Of a stretch of 64,000 bases of DNA, positions 48,208 through 56,118 are shown one piece after another. The notes under the pieces were generated by a model. It saw only the letters and a list, made by a program, of their open reading frames with translations, did not search any database and was not told the DNA's origin. The first letter of the stretch is position 1, and each line of letters opens with the position of its first letter. The DNA is taken from positions 434,001 to 498,000 of the forward strand of contig NZ_JAFKIP010000003.1 of NCBI RefSeq assembly GCF_017305435.1. The letters run 5' to 3'. Both the position numbers and the translations under genes were made by a program. Origin of the DNA: Microbacterium sp. GTDB lineage: Bacteria; Actinomycetota; Actinomycetes; Actinomycetales; Microbacteriaceae.

Positions 48208-49106
48208 CCTCCGTGATCGAGGTGCAGCACCTCACCAAGCGCTACCGCGACGCCCTCGCACTCGACGACGTCAGCTTCTCCATCGAGGAGAACACGATCT
48301 ACGGTCTGCTCGGGCGCAACGGCGCGGGCAAGACGACCATCATGTCGATCCTCACGGCGCAGAACTTCGCGACGAGCGGCGTCGTCCGTGTGTTCGGCGA
48401 GGCGCCGTACGAGAATGCGCGGGTCCTCAGCCGCATCTGCTTCGTGCGGGAGAGTCAGCGCTACCCCGAGGACGCCAACGCCACCCACGCGCTGCGGATG
48501 GCCGCGATGTTCTTCCCCCGGTGGGACCAGGCGTTCGCCGACCGACTGGTCGCGGAGTTCCGCCTCCCGATGAAGCGTCGCATCAAGAAGCTCTCGCGCG
48601 GCCAGCTGTCCGCAGTCGGCGTGATCATCGGCCTCGCCTCGCGCGCCGAGATCACCTTCTTCGACGAGCCGTATCTGGGGCTGGATGCCGTGGCGCGGCA
48701 GATCTTCTACGACAGGCTCCTCGAGGATTACGCGGAGCACCCGCGCACGGTCATCCTCTCCAGCCACCTGATCGACGAGGTCGCCAACCTGCTGGAACGC
48801 GTCATCGTCGTCGACGGCGGGCGCGTCGTGATGGACGAGGAGACCGACGCCGTCCGAGGCCGCGCCGCCGTCCTGACCGGCGACACGGACGCTGTCGAGG
48901 CGTTCGCCGCCGGCCGCGAGGTCCTCCATCGCGAGAGCCTCGGCCGCGTCGCCGCGATCACGGTCCTCGGCCCGATCACCACAGACGAACGGGCTGCCCT
49001 CGCGCGAGACGGCGTGGAGATCTCGCCGGTCTCGCTGCAGCAGCTGATCGTCCGCACGACCCAGAACGCGTCCGCGGACGCCCACGAGGAAGGAGCGCTC
49101 CGATGA
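48204..49106 (+). CDS. ABC transporter ATP-binding protein
   Basis: A 300-residue ATPase. It shows Walker A LLGRNGAGKTTI, a Q-loop region with RICFVRESQRYPEDA in which Glu-Ser replaces the more usual Gln context, the signature KKLSRGQLSAVGVIIGLA in which SRGQ replaces SGGQ, Walker B EITFFDEPYLGLD and the H-loop ILSSHLIDE. The C-terminal 90 residues are a regulatory-type domain (AVLTGDTDAVEAFAAGREVLHRESLG). These features are those of YtrB/YtrE-like and Streptomyces bacitracin-type ATPases controlled by GntR-YtrA proteins. It is coupled by 4-bp overlaps to the genes on both sides. Confidence 0.9.
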   Translation: MTSVIEVQHLTKRYRDALALDDVSFSIEENTIYGLLGRNGAGKTTIMSILTAQNFATSGVVRVFGEAPYENARVLSRICFVRESQRYPEDANATHALRMAAMFFPRWDQAFADRLVAEFRLPMKRRIKKLSRGQLSAVGVIIGLASRAEITFFDEPYLGLDAVARQIFYDRLLEDYAEHPRTVILSSHLIDEVANLLERVIVVDGGRVVMDEETDAVRGRAAVLTGDTDAVEAFAAGREVLHRESLGRVAAITVLGPITTDERAALARDGVEISPVSLQQLIVRTTQNASADAHEEGALR

Positions 49107-49789
49107 ACAGGACGCTGAGCGTCACACGGCTGCAGTTCGTCAACAGGTACACGTTCGTGTGGCTGCCGCTGATCATCCTCGGCGCGTCGTTCGCCATGTC
49201 GATCATCATCTTCGCGCTCATCCCCTACGACGGCGCGAAGTACGGCGGCGGCAGCCAGGCGCCGATCTGGTACTTCTTCGCGGTCGGCATCATGTCGCTG
49301 AGCTACACCTTTCCCTTCTCGCAGGCGCTGAGCATCACGCGACGCGAGTTCTTCTTCGGCACGATGCTCGCCGCCGTCGGCACCGCCCTCATCCTCGGCG
49401 CGGTGTTCGTCGTCGGCGGTGCGATCGAGCAGGCGACGGGCGGGTGGGGCCTCAACGGCTACTTCTTCTACCTGGACTGGGTGTGGCGCGCCGGGCCCCT
49501 CGCAGCCGGCGCGTTCTACGCGGCCTGCGCGCTCCTGCTGTTCGTCATCGGCTTCCTCGGCTCGACGATCTACAAGCGGACCGGTGCCCTCGGGCTCACC
49601 GTGGTCCTCGTCGGGTTCGGGCTGCTCCTCGTCGCCGCGCTCTGGCTGATCGGCCGCATGGATGCCTGGATCCCGGTCGGCGAATGGATGGCCGGGCTCA
49701 CGGTGCCCTCGCTCATCGTCGGCATGCTCGCCGGTGCCGTCGCCGTCGGCGCCATCGCCTTCGCGACGCTGCGCCGCGCGACGCCCTGA
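49103..49789 (+). CDS. ABC transporter permease, six-helix
   Basis: A 228-residue membrane protein with six hydrophobic segments (about 18-40, 52-70, 85-110, 130-153, 158-180, 195-222). RITRREFFFGTM-like text (ALSITRREFFFGTMLAAVGTALIL) after helix two is a frequent coupling-helix sequence in this group of small permeases. It overlaps the ATPase stop by 4 bp and is preceded by GGAAGGAGCG. With the GntR protein it forms a three-gene envelope-stress-type exporter; the substrate is unknown. Confidence 0.82.
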   Translation: MNRTLSVTRLQFVNRYTFVWLPLIILGASFAMSIIIFALIPYDGAKYGGGSQAPIWYFFAVGIMSLSYTFPFSQALSITRREFFFGTMLAAVGTALILGAVFVVGGAIEQATGGWGLNGYFFYLDWVWRAGPLAAGAFYAACALLLFVIGFLGSTIYKRTGALGLTVVLVGFGLLLVAALWLIGRMDAWIPVGEWMAGLTVPSLIVGMLAGAVAVGAIAFATLRRATP

Positions 49790-49818
49790 CGCCCGTCCGC
49801 CCGCCGCCCGCCCGCCCG

Positions 49819-49876
49819 CGAGTGTCCAAGACATGCGGACTCGAAGAGCCGACCGTCCGCGCGTCTTGGACACTCG
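49819..49876. repeat. GTGTCCAAGACACGCGGA palindrome, copy C
   Basis: 22-bp arms (49819-49840 and 49855-49876) match at 20 of 22 positions. It separates the convergent permease and chorismate mutase genes and could terminate both. Confidence 0.75.
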
Positions 49877-49891
49877 GCCGAGGGCGAGAGG

Positions 49892-50191
49892 CTACGCGCC
49901 TTCGGCCGCCGCGGTGTGGTGGCGGATCACCTCGGCGACGACGAAGTTGAACCACTTCTCGGCGAACTCGGGGTCGAGGTCGGCATCGGATGCCAGCCGC
50001 CGCAGCCGCGCGATCTGCTGCTCCTCCCGCGCCGGGTCGGAGGGCGGCATCCCGTACTCGGCCTTCAGCACACCGACCTGCTGCGTCGCCTTGAAGCGCT
50101 CCGCGAGCATGTGGATGAGGGCCGCGTCGATGTTGTCGATCGAGCCGCGCAAGCGGCGCAATGTCGCGGTCGGATCGGCGGCGTCGTTCAT
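49892..50191 (-). CDS. Chorismate mutase, AroQ class
   Basis: A 99-residue all-helical protein (LRRLRGSIDNIDAALIHMLAERFKATQQVGVLKAEYGMPPSDPAREEQQIARLRRLA... DPEFAEKWFNFVVAEVIRHH). The order of an early Arg in LRGSIDNID, R/K in the RFKATQQVGVLK stretch and the DPAREEQQ motif match AroQ mutases that turn chorismate to prephenate for Phe and Tyr synthesis. It has no signal peptide. In actinobacteria this short type often needs DAHP synthase as a partner for full activity. The ATG lies seven bases after TAGGGT. Confidence 0.9.
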   Translation of the reverse strand: MNDAADPTATLRRLRGSIDNIDAALIHMLAERFKATQQVGVLKAEYGMPPSDPAREEQQIARLRRLASDADLDPEFAEKWFNFVVAEVIRHHTAAAEGA

Positions 50192-50198
50192 GGGATCG

Positions 50199-50217
50199 AC
50201 CCTATCGCCCCTAAAGT
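50199..50217. promoter_or_regulatory. Divergent leaderless -10 boxes for chorismate mutase and the AI-2E-family gene
   Basis: TAGGGT (50199-50204, minus strand) is seven bases from the ATG at 50191, and TAAAGT (50212-50217, plus strand) is seven bases from the ATG at 50225. The two genes are only 33 bp apart and start back to back. Confidence 0.5.
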
Positions 50218-50224
50218 GTGACGC

Positions 50225-51373
50225 ATGAAGTCACGACGCTCCGAGCGCCCCGCCACCGCGGCATCCACGACGACGCCCGGCGCACCGGCGCACCTCCCCA
50301 CGCCGGAGGATCGCGGAACGCGCGTGCTGACGAACCTCAACCGCCCGTTCGTCGTCGGCTTCTTCCTCACGTTCGGCGGGCTCGCCGCCTTCGCGCTGGG
50401 CGCCGCGATCTCGAGCCTCGTCACGATCTGGATCTACATCGCGTTCGCCCTCTTCGCCGCGCTCGGCCTCGATCCGCTCGTCCGCCGCCTCGAGAAGCAC
50501 GGCACGAAGCGCGCGTGGGCGATCGTGATCGTCTACTTCGTCTTCGCGGTCGTGCTCGTCGGCATCCTGTGGCTCATCATCCCGACGGTGGTGTCGCAGA
50601 TCGCGCAGTTCGTGACCGATCTGCCGTCGATGGTCGGGGCCTTCCGGAAGACCGATCTCTACGCATGGCTGCAGACGCAGTTCGGTCCACAGGTGCCGCA
50701 GCTGCTCGCCGAGGTGCAGAAGTTCCTCACCGACCCCGGCAACATCGCCACGATCGGCGGCGGCGTGCTGCAGATCGGCATCTCGATCGGGACGTCGATC
50801 TCGGGCTTCATCATCATCATCGTGCTGAGCCTGTACTTCCTCGCGACGCTGCCGGAGATGAAGCGGGCGTTCTACCGCATGGTCCCCGCCCGCACCCGCC
50901 CGCTCACGAGCGAGCTGACGGAGGAGATCACGGAGTCGGTCGGCGGCTACCTCGGCGGGATGGTCGTGCTCGCCTTCTTCAACGCCGTCGTCACGTTCAT
51001 CCTCTACAGCGTGCTCGGGTTGCCGTTCCCCGCCCTGCTGGCGGTCGTGGCGTTCTGCCTGACGATCATCCCGCTCGTCGGTACCGTGCTGTTCTGGGGC
51101 GTCGCGAGCGTTGTGGCCCTCTTCGCGAGCCCGCTGTCGGCGCTCATCTTCGCGGCCTCCTACCTCGTCTACATGCAGATCGAGGCGTACGTTCTCACCC
51201 CGCGCGTCATGAACAAGGCGATCGCGGTGCCGGGCTCGCTCGTCGTGATCGGCGCGCTCGTCGGCGGCACGCTCATGGGCCTGCTCGGCGCGCTCGTCGC
51301 GATCCCGGTGACCGCGTCGATCCTGCTCATCATCAAGAAGGTCTTCATCCCGAAGCAGGATGCCGCGGTCTGA
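50225..51373 (+). CDS. AI-2E-family transporter (UPF0118)
   Basis: A 382-residue membrane protein with about seven to eight helices. Family text includes FALFAALGLDPLVRRLEKHGTKRAWAIVIVYFVFAVVLVGILWLIIPTVVSQI, then a long amphipathic part (130-215) and the C-terminal block LVGTVLFWGVASVVALFASPLSALIFAASYLVYMQIEAYVLTPRVMNKAI. Members include the TqsA autoinducer-2 exporter and sodium/proton antiporters; most have unknown substrates. The first 35 residues are polar and disordered. There is no functional link to the neighbours that I can see. Confidence 0.87.
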   Translation: MKSRRSERPATAASTTTPGAPAHLPTPEDRGTRVLTNLNRPFVVGFFLTFGGLAAFALGAAISSLVTIWIYIAFALFAALGLDPLVRRLEKHGTKRAWAIVIVYFVFAVVLVGILWLIIPTVVSQIAQFVTDLPSMVGAFRKTDLYAWLQTQFGPQVPQLLAEVQKFLTDPGNIATIGGGVLQIGISIGTSISGFIIIIVLSLYFLATLPEMKRAFYRMVPARTRPLTSELTEEITESVGGYLGGMVVLAFFNAVVTFILYSVLGLPFPALLAVVAFCLTIIPLVGTVLFWGVASVVALFASPLSALIFAASYLVYMQIEAYVLTPRVMNKAIAVPGSLVVIGALVGGTLMGLLGALVAIPVTASILLIIKKVFIPKQDAAV

Positions 51374-51406
51374 GGCCTCCGCTGGTCTCTGCGCTCAGGG
51401 GCCGCT

Positions 51407-52630
51407 TCAGGCGCGGGCGGCGAGGAGCATCGTCGGCGATGGTACCTCCGCGCGACGGCGCACGCGGCCGACCGCACCCGTGCGCTCGTCGAGCGCGAGT
51501 GCCGCGACGTCGTTCGACCGCTGCCCCACGACGAGAACGGTGTCGCGCTCTATGACGTGATGGCGCGGCCAGACGACGCCCGCCTCCGCGAGTGCGACGG
51601 GGGCGAGTGTGCGACCTCCGTCGCGCACTCGCAACGTCGCGAGGGCGTTGCTGCCGCGTATGCCCGCGACGGCATACTGCGCATCGCGGGTCAGGGCGAT
51701 CTCGGCGGCGGCATCCGACCCGGGCGTCACGCCGGCCGCGAGCGGAGCGCCGCCGACGATCCGCCACCGCGAGGCGGGCGGCGCAGCCGGGTCGGCGGCG
51801 AGCACGAACACTTCGAGCGAGAGCTCGGTCACGACATAGAGGTGCCCGCTCGGATGCCACACCGCGTGACGGGGTCCGCTGCCGCGCGGCAGGGTGACCT
51901 CCTGGGTCAGGCGAAGCCCGGCCGCGCCAGCGGTCCAGAAGCGGACGAGGTCGTATCCGAGGTCCGTCGTGACGAGGACACCGCCGGGCAGGAAGCGCGC
52001 CTGATGGGCGCGCGACACCCGCTCCGGTGCTGTCGGCGCGGCATCGGAGCCGTCCGCGCCGTCCTCCTCTATGGCGGCCTGCGCCTCCGCGCCGAAGAGC
52101 GGCAGGTCGCCGAGGGCCGTGAAGCCCGTCATCCCGGCGAGCGCAGACAGCTCGGCCAGCTGGGCCGGCGTGCCGGCCTCGGCGGCGGGATCTTCGGCCG
52201 CAGCCGCGACGCGTGCCGCCCCGATCCGCCCGTCCGTCCCCAGGGGATACTGCACGACCCGCCCGTCACCCCAGCACGCGGCGATGAGCGACGACCCGTC
52301 GGGTGCGACGGCGACGTGGCAGACCGCGTCACCGGCATCCACCGCGGCGCCGTGCGGCGCGAACGTCTCCTCGCCCGTGCGCACGAATGCGCGCACGGTG
52401 CCGGTGAATTCCTGCGCGGCGTACAGCACGTCGAGTGTCGGGTGCGCGGCGATCCACGACGGCGAGGGGGCGGATGCCGCGACCCCCGCGAAGGCGAGGT
52501 CGCCGCTCGCGAGCGGGCTGTCGACCGCCCCCGCGTGCAGCACGCCGATGCCGTCTGCCGCACCGGCGACACCCGCGGCACCGGCGGCACCGGCGGCATC
52601 CGCCGTGTAGCCGCCGACCCAGAACCTCAC
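51407..52630 (-). CDS. Lactonase-family beta-propeller protein (6-phosphogluconolactonase-like)
   Basis: A 407-residue protein of the YbhE/Pgl lactonase family. Propeller repeats appear as PSWIAAHPTLDVLYAAQEFTGTVRAF, CHVAVAPDGSSLIAACWGDGRVVQYPL, GSGPRHAVWHPSGHLYVVTELSLEVFVL and WPRHHVIERDTVLVVGQRSNDVAALAL. The ARFLPGG and GPRHAVWHPSG motifs are family hallmarks. Residues 11-26 are an Ala/Gly-rich low-complexity insertion after MRFWVGGYT. It may hydrolyse 6-phosphogluconolactone or other lactones in the cytoplasm. It is 13 bp behind purA in the same direction, but no shared pathway is clear. Confidence 0.83.
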   Translation of the reverse strand: MRFWVGGYTADAAGAAGAAGVAGAADGIGVLHAGAVDSPLASGDLAFAGVAASAPSPSWIAAHPTLDVLYAAQEFTGTVRAFVRTGEETFAPHGAAVDAGDAVCHVAVAPDGSSLIAACWGDGRVVQYPLGTDGRIGAARVAAAAEDPAAEAGTPAQLAELSALAGMTGFTALGDLPLFGAEAQAAIEEDGADGSDAAPTAPERVSRAHQARFLPGGVLVTTDLGYDLVRFWTAGAAGLRLTQEVTLPRGSGPRHAVWHPSGHLYVVTELSLEVFVLAADPAAPPASRWRIVGGAPLAAGVTPGSDAAAEIALTRDAQYAVAGIRGSNALATLRVRDGGRTLAPVALAEAGVVWPRHHVIERDTVLVVGQRSNDVAALALDERTGAVGRVRRRAEVPSPTMLLAARA

Positions 52631-52643
52631 GAGCGCTCCGAAC

Positions 52644-53930
52644 TCAGTCGATGAGGTCGTGGCGGACGATCACCGCGTCGCGCGCGGGGCCCACGCCGAT
52701 GACGGAGATGCGTGTGCCGCTCATCGCCTCGAGTGCGAGGACGTAGTCCTGCGCCTCGCGCGGCAGCTCCTCGAACGTGCGCGCCTCGGAGATATCCTCC
52801 CGCCACCCCGGGAAGTACTCCAGGATGGGGGTCGCGTGGTGGAAGTCGCTCTGGTTGACCGGCACCTCGTCGAAGCGCTCCCCGTCGACGTCGTAGGCGA
52901 CGCACACGGGGATCTGCTCGAGCCCCGTGAGGATGTCGAGCTTCGTCAGGACGAGGTCGGTGATGCCGTTGACGCGCGTCGCGTAGCGCGTGATGGGCGC
53001 GTCGTACCAGCCCACGCGACGCGGGCGCCCCGTCGTCGTGCCGAACTCGAAGCCGCGCTTGCGCAGCCACTCGCCCTGCTCATCGAAGAGCTCCGTCGGG
53101 AACGGGCCCGACCCCACGCGCGTCGTGTACGCCTTCACGATGCCGACGATGCGGTCGAGGCGGTTCGGACCCACACCCGACCCGGTCGACGCGCCGCCCG
53201 CCGTCGCCGACGAGGAGGTCACGAAGGGGTAGGTGCCGTGGTCGACGTCGAGCATCGTGGCCTGGCCGCCCTCGAACACGACGACGTCACCGGCATCCAG
53301 CGCCTCACCCAGGAGCAGCCCCGTGTCGGCGACCATCGGGCGCAGCCGCTCGACGTACGAGAGCAGGTCGTCGACGACCTCGTCGACGGTGATCGCACGC
53401 CGATTGAAGACCTTCACGAGCAGGTGGTTCTTCTGGTCGAGGGCGCCCTCGACCTTCTGCCGCAGGATGTTCTCGTCGAACAGGTCCTGGATGCGGATGC
53501 CGACCCGGTTGATCTTGTCGGCATAGCTCGGGCCGATGCCGCGCCCGGTCGTGCCGATCATGCGCTTGCCGAGGAAGCGCTCGGTGACCTTGTCGAGCGT
53601 GCGGTGGTATTGCGTGATCACGTGGGCGTTCGCGCTGATCTTGAGGCGCGACGTGTCGAGCCCGCGGGCGCGCAGGGCTTCGAGCTCGCCGAAGAGCACC
53701 TCGAGATCGACGACGACGCCGTTGCCGATGACGGCGTTGACGCCGCGGCTCAGGATGCCGCTCGGCAGCAGGTGCAGCGCGTACTTCTCGTCACCGATCA
53801 CGACCGTGTGGCCGGCGTTGTTGCCGCCGTTGAACTTGACGACCCAGTCGGTGCGATCACCGAGGAGGTCGGTGGCTTTGCCCTTGCCCTCGTCTCCCCA
53901 CTGGACTCCGACGATCACGATGCCTGGCAT
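52644..53930 (-). CDS. purA: Adenylosuccinate synthase
   Basis: A 428-residue enzyme that joins IMP and aspartate with GTP to give adenylosuccinate, the first step to AMP. It shows the P-loop [24 protein letters not shown] with the catalytic His, [33 protein letters not shown] and [13 protein letters not shown]. Length and all catalytic segments are normal. GGGGGAG lies seven bases before the ATG at 53930. Confidence 0.97.
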   Translation of the reverse strand: MPGIVIVGVQWGDEGKGKATDLLGDRTDWVVKFNGGNNAGHTVVIGDEKYALHLLPSGILSRGVNAVIGNGVVVDLEVLFGELEALRARGLDTSRLKISANAHVITQYHRTLDKVTERFLGKRMIGTTGRGIGPSYADKINRVGIRIQDLFDENILRQKVEGALDQKNHLLVKVFNRRAITVDEVVDDLLSYVERLRPMVADTGLLLGEALDAGDVVVFEGGQATMLDVDHGTYPFVTSSSATAGGASTGSGVGPNRLDRIVGIVKAYTTRVGSGPFPTELFDEQGEWLRKRGFEFGTTTGRPRRVGWYDAPITRYATRVNGITDLVLTKLDILTGLEQIPVCVAYDVDGERFDEVPVNQSDFHHATPILEYFPGWREDISEARTFEELPREAQDYVLALEAMSGTRISVIGVGPARDAVIVRHDLID

Positions 53931-54021
53931 GGGCTCACTCCCCCGTTTATCGGACGGTTACGCCTCAGTCTATCGGGGGCCGCGACACCCTCCGCCTGAT
54001 GCCGCGCAGACGCGAACCGCC

Positions 54022-55035
54022 TCAGGACAGGCGGGTCGCGGGCGAGACCTCGTAGGTCCGAGCGGGATCGACCTCGGCGACCCCCGCGAGCGCGTCGTCG
54101 ATCGCCTGCATGACCGCCGGCTCCAGCACCACGCCGGACGCCTTGACGGTGTCGGCGAGCTGCTCGGGGCGCGAGGCGCCGACGAGCGCCGCCGCGACGT
54201 TCGGGTTCTGCAGGACCCACGCGATCGCCAACTGCGGCATCGTCAGCCCCACGTCGGCCGCGATCGGCTTCAGGTTCTGCACCGCCGTGAGCACCTCGTC
54301 GCGCAGGAACCCCTTGATGAAGTCGGCGCCGCTCTTCTCATCGGTCGCTCGCGATCCCTGCGGAACCGGCTGACCGGGCAGGTACTTGCCCGACAGGACG
54401 CCCTGCGCCATCGGCGACCAGACGATCTGCGAGATCCCCAATTCCTCGGACGCCGGCACGACCTTGCCTTCGATGACGCGGTGCAGCATCGAGTACTGGG
54501 GCTGGTTCGACACGAGCTGGAACTTCAGCTCCTTCGCGAGCGCCGCCCCCTCCCGCAGCTGCTCCGCGGTCCACTCGCTGACGCCGATGTACAGGGCCTT
54601 GCCCTGGCGCACGATGTCCGCGAACGCCTGCATGGTCTCTTCGAGCGGGGTCTCGTAGTCGAACCGGTGGGCCTGGAATAGGTCGACGTAGTCGACGTTC
54701 AGCCGCTTCAGGGACCCGTGGATGCCGTCGAAGATGTGCTTGCGCGACAGCCCGGTGTCGTTCGGGCCCATGGGTCCGATCGGGAAGTACACCTTCGTGA
54801 AGATCTCGAGCGACGCGCGGCGCTGACCCTTCAGCGCCTCGGCGAGCACCTCTTCGGCGGCCGTGTTGGCGTAGGTGTCGGCCGTGTCGAACGTCGTGAT
54901 CCCGGCATCCAGCGCCGCGTGCACCGTCGCGATCGCGGCCTCGTTGCCGACCTGTGACGCGTGGGTGACCCAGTTGCCGTAGGTGATCTCAGAGACCTTC
55001 AGTCCGCTGTTGCCGAGGTATCGGTAGTTGACCAT
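54022..55035 (-). CDS. Aldo/keto reductase, potassium-channel-beta/YghZ-like
   Basis: A 337-residue aldo/keto reductase beginning MVNYRYLGNSGLKVSEITYGNW. The catalytic tetrad is in ITTFDTADTYANTAAEE (Asp and Tyr), LEIFTKVYFP (Lys) and VDLFQAHRFDYE (His), and VAAALVGASRPEQLAD binds the cofactor phosphate. The segment SNQPQYSMLHR is typical of the Kv-beta/YghZ branch, which reduces methylglyoxal and other aldehydes. AAGGAAA precedes the ATG. A second AKR gene ends 66 bp upstream in the same direction; G-rich tandem repeats lie between them. Confidence 0.92.
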   Translation of the reverse strand: MVNYRYLGNSGLKVSEITYGNWVTHASQVGNEAAIATVHAALDAGITTFDTADTYANTAAEEVLAEALKGQRRASLEIFTKVYFPIGPMGPNDTGLSRKHIFDGIHGSLKRLNVDYVDLFQAHRFDYETPLEETMQAFADIVRQGKALYIGVSEWTAEQLREGAALAKELKFQLVSNQPQYSMLHRVIEGKVVPASEELGISQIVWSPMAQGVLSGKYLPGQPVPQGSRATDEKSGADFIKGFLRDEVLTAVQNLKPIAADVGLTMPQLAIAWVLQNPNVAAALVGASRPEQLADTVKASGVVLEPAVMQAIDDALAGVAEVDPARTYEVSPATRLS

Positions 55036-55062
55036 GTGCGTGTTTCCTTACTGCGGTGATGC

Positions 55063-55100
55063 GGGGCTGGGGGTCTGCGGGGCTGGGGGGGTCTGCGGGG
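55063..55100 (+). repeat. G-rich tandem repeat with quadruplex potential
   Basis: Three near copies of TGCGGGGCTGGGGGTC occur in a row between two co-directional AKR genes. Runs of four to seven G separated by two to five bases fit an intramolecular quadruplex on the plus strand, which is the template strand for these genes. Confidence 0.55.
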
Positions 55101-55101
55101 C

Positions 55102-56049
55102 TCAGGGGACGCGGTAGCCGGCCGCGGCCACCAGTTCGTACCATTCCGAGCGCGTCAGCGGGATGTTGGAACCGAGCGCCGCATCGGCGACGCGCTCGGA
55201 CTTCGTCGTGCCGAGGACCACCTGGATGCCGGCGGGATGCCGAGTGATCCAGGCGACCGCGATGGCGATGGGCGGCACGTCGTACTTCGCCGCGAGTCGG
55301 TCGATCACCGCGTTGAGCTCGGGGTACTCCGGCGAGCCGAGGAACACGCCCGTGAAGAACCCGGCCTGGAAGGGCGACCACGCCTGCAGGGTGATGTCGT
55401 GCAGGCGGCAGTAGTCGACGAGACCGCCGCCGTCGAGCGTGTGCGACTGTTCGACGCCCTGCATGTTCGCCGCGAGACCCTGCGCGATGATCGGGGCGTG
55501 CGTGATCGACAGCTGCACCTGGTTGGCGACGATGGGCTGGCGCACCGACCGGCGGAGCAGCTCGATCTGCCCGGGGGTGTGGTTGGAGACGCCGAAGTGA
55601 CGCACCTTGCCCGACTCTTCGAGGTGGTCGAAGGCGCGGGCGACCTCATCGGGCTCGACGAGCGCGTCGGGGCGGTGCAGCAGGAGGACATCGAGGTAGT
55701 CGGTGCGCAGCGTCTCGAGCGCCGCCTCGACGGTGCCGACGATGTGGTCGTAGGAGAAGTCGAACCAGGCGACGCCGTTCTCCCGGCGGATGCCGGCCTT
55801 GCTCTGGATCGTGTACTCCTCGCGCTGCGACGGCGTGAGGGCGAGGGCTTCCGCGAAACGACGCTCGCTGCCGTGCAGCTCGTTGCCGTAGATGTCGGCG
55901 TGGTCCATGAAGTCGATGCCGGCGTCGCGCGCGGTCCGGACGAGCGCACGGATCGCGTCGTCATCGAGGTCGGCGATCCGCATGAGGCCGAGGGCCACGT
56001 TCGGCACGGTCAGGTCGGTGGTTCCCAGAGGCACGCGTTTCACGTGCAT
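55102..56049 (-). CDS. Aldo/keto reductase, YdhF-like
   Basis: A 315-residue aldo/keto reductase resembling E. coli YdhF: RVPLGTTDLTVPNVALGLMRIA, IDFMDHADIYGNELHGSERRFAEAL, the Lys in YTIQSKAGIR and His in LDVLLLHRPDALVEPDEVARAFD. The first catalytic Asp is in FMDHADIYG, so His replaces the usual Thr beside it as in YdhF. ATG 56049 is used; a GTG at 56043 lies seven bases after TATCGT and could be a leaderless start. It is divergent from a LysR gene with a symmetrical site between them, so LysR control of both AKR genes is likely. Confidence 0.9.
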   Translation of the reverse strand: MHVKRVPLGTTDLTVPNVALGLMRIADLDDDAIRALVRTARDAGIDFMDHADIYGNELHGSERRFAEALALTPSQREEYTIQSKAGIRRENGVAWFDFSYDHIVGTVEAALETLRTDYLDVLLLHRPDALVEPDEVARAFDHLEESGKVRHFGVSNHTPGQIELLRRSVRQPIVANQVQLSITHAPIIAQGLAANMQGVEQSHTLDGGGLVDYCRLHDITLQAWSPFQAGFFTGVFLGSPEYPELNAVIDRLAAKYDVPPIAIAVAWITRHPAGIQVVLGTTKSERVADAALGSNIPLTRSEWYELVAAAGYRVP

Positions 56050-56069
56050 CACGATACGGATCCGCGGAC

Positions 56070-56104
56070 GATCGGTCCAACAGGTGAATGCTGTAACTTC
56101 GATC
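56070..56104. promoter_or_regulatory. LysR-type operator between the AKR and lysR genes
   Basis: A fully symmetrical nested dyad: GATCG, five bases, ACAG, seven bases, CTGT, five bases, CGATC. It fills half of the 69-bp divergent gap and fits a dimeric LysR target. Confidence 0.65.
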
Positions 56105-56118
56105 ACTGGAGGTCATGA

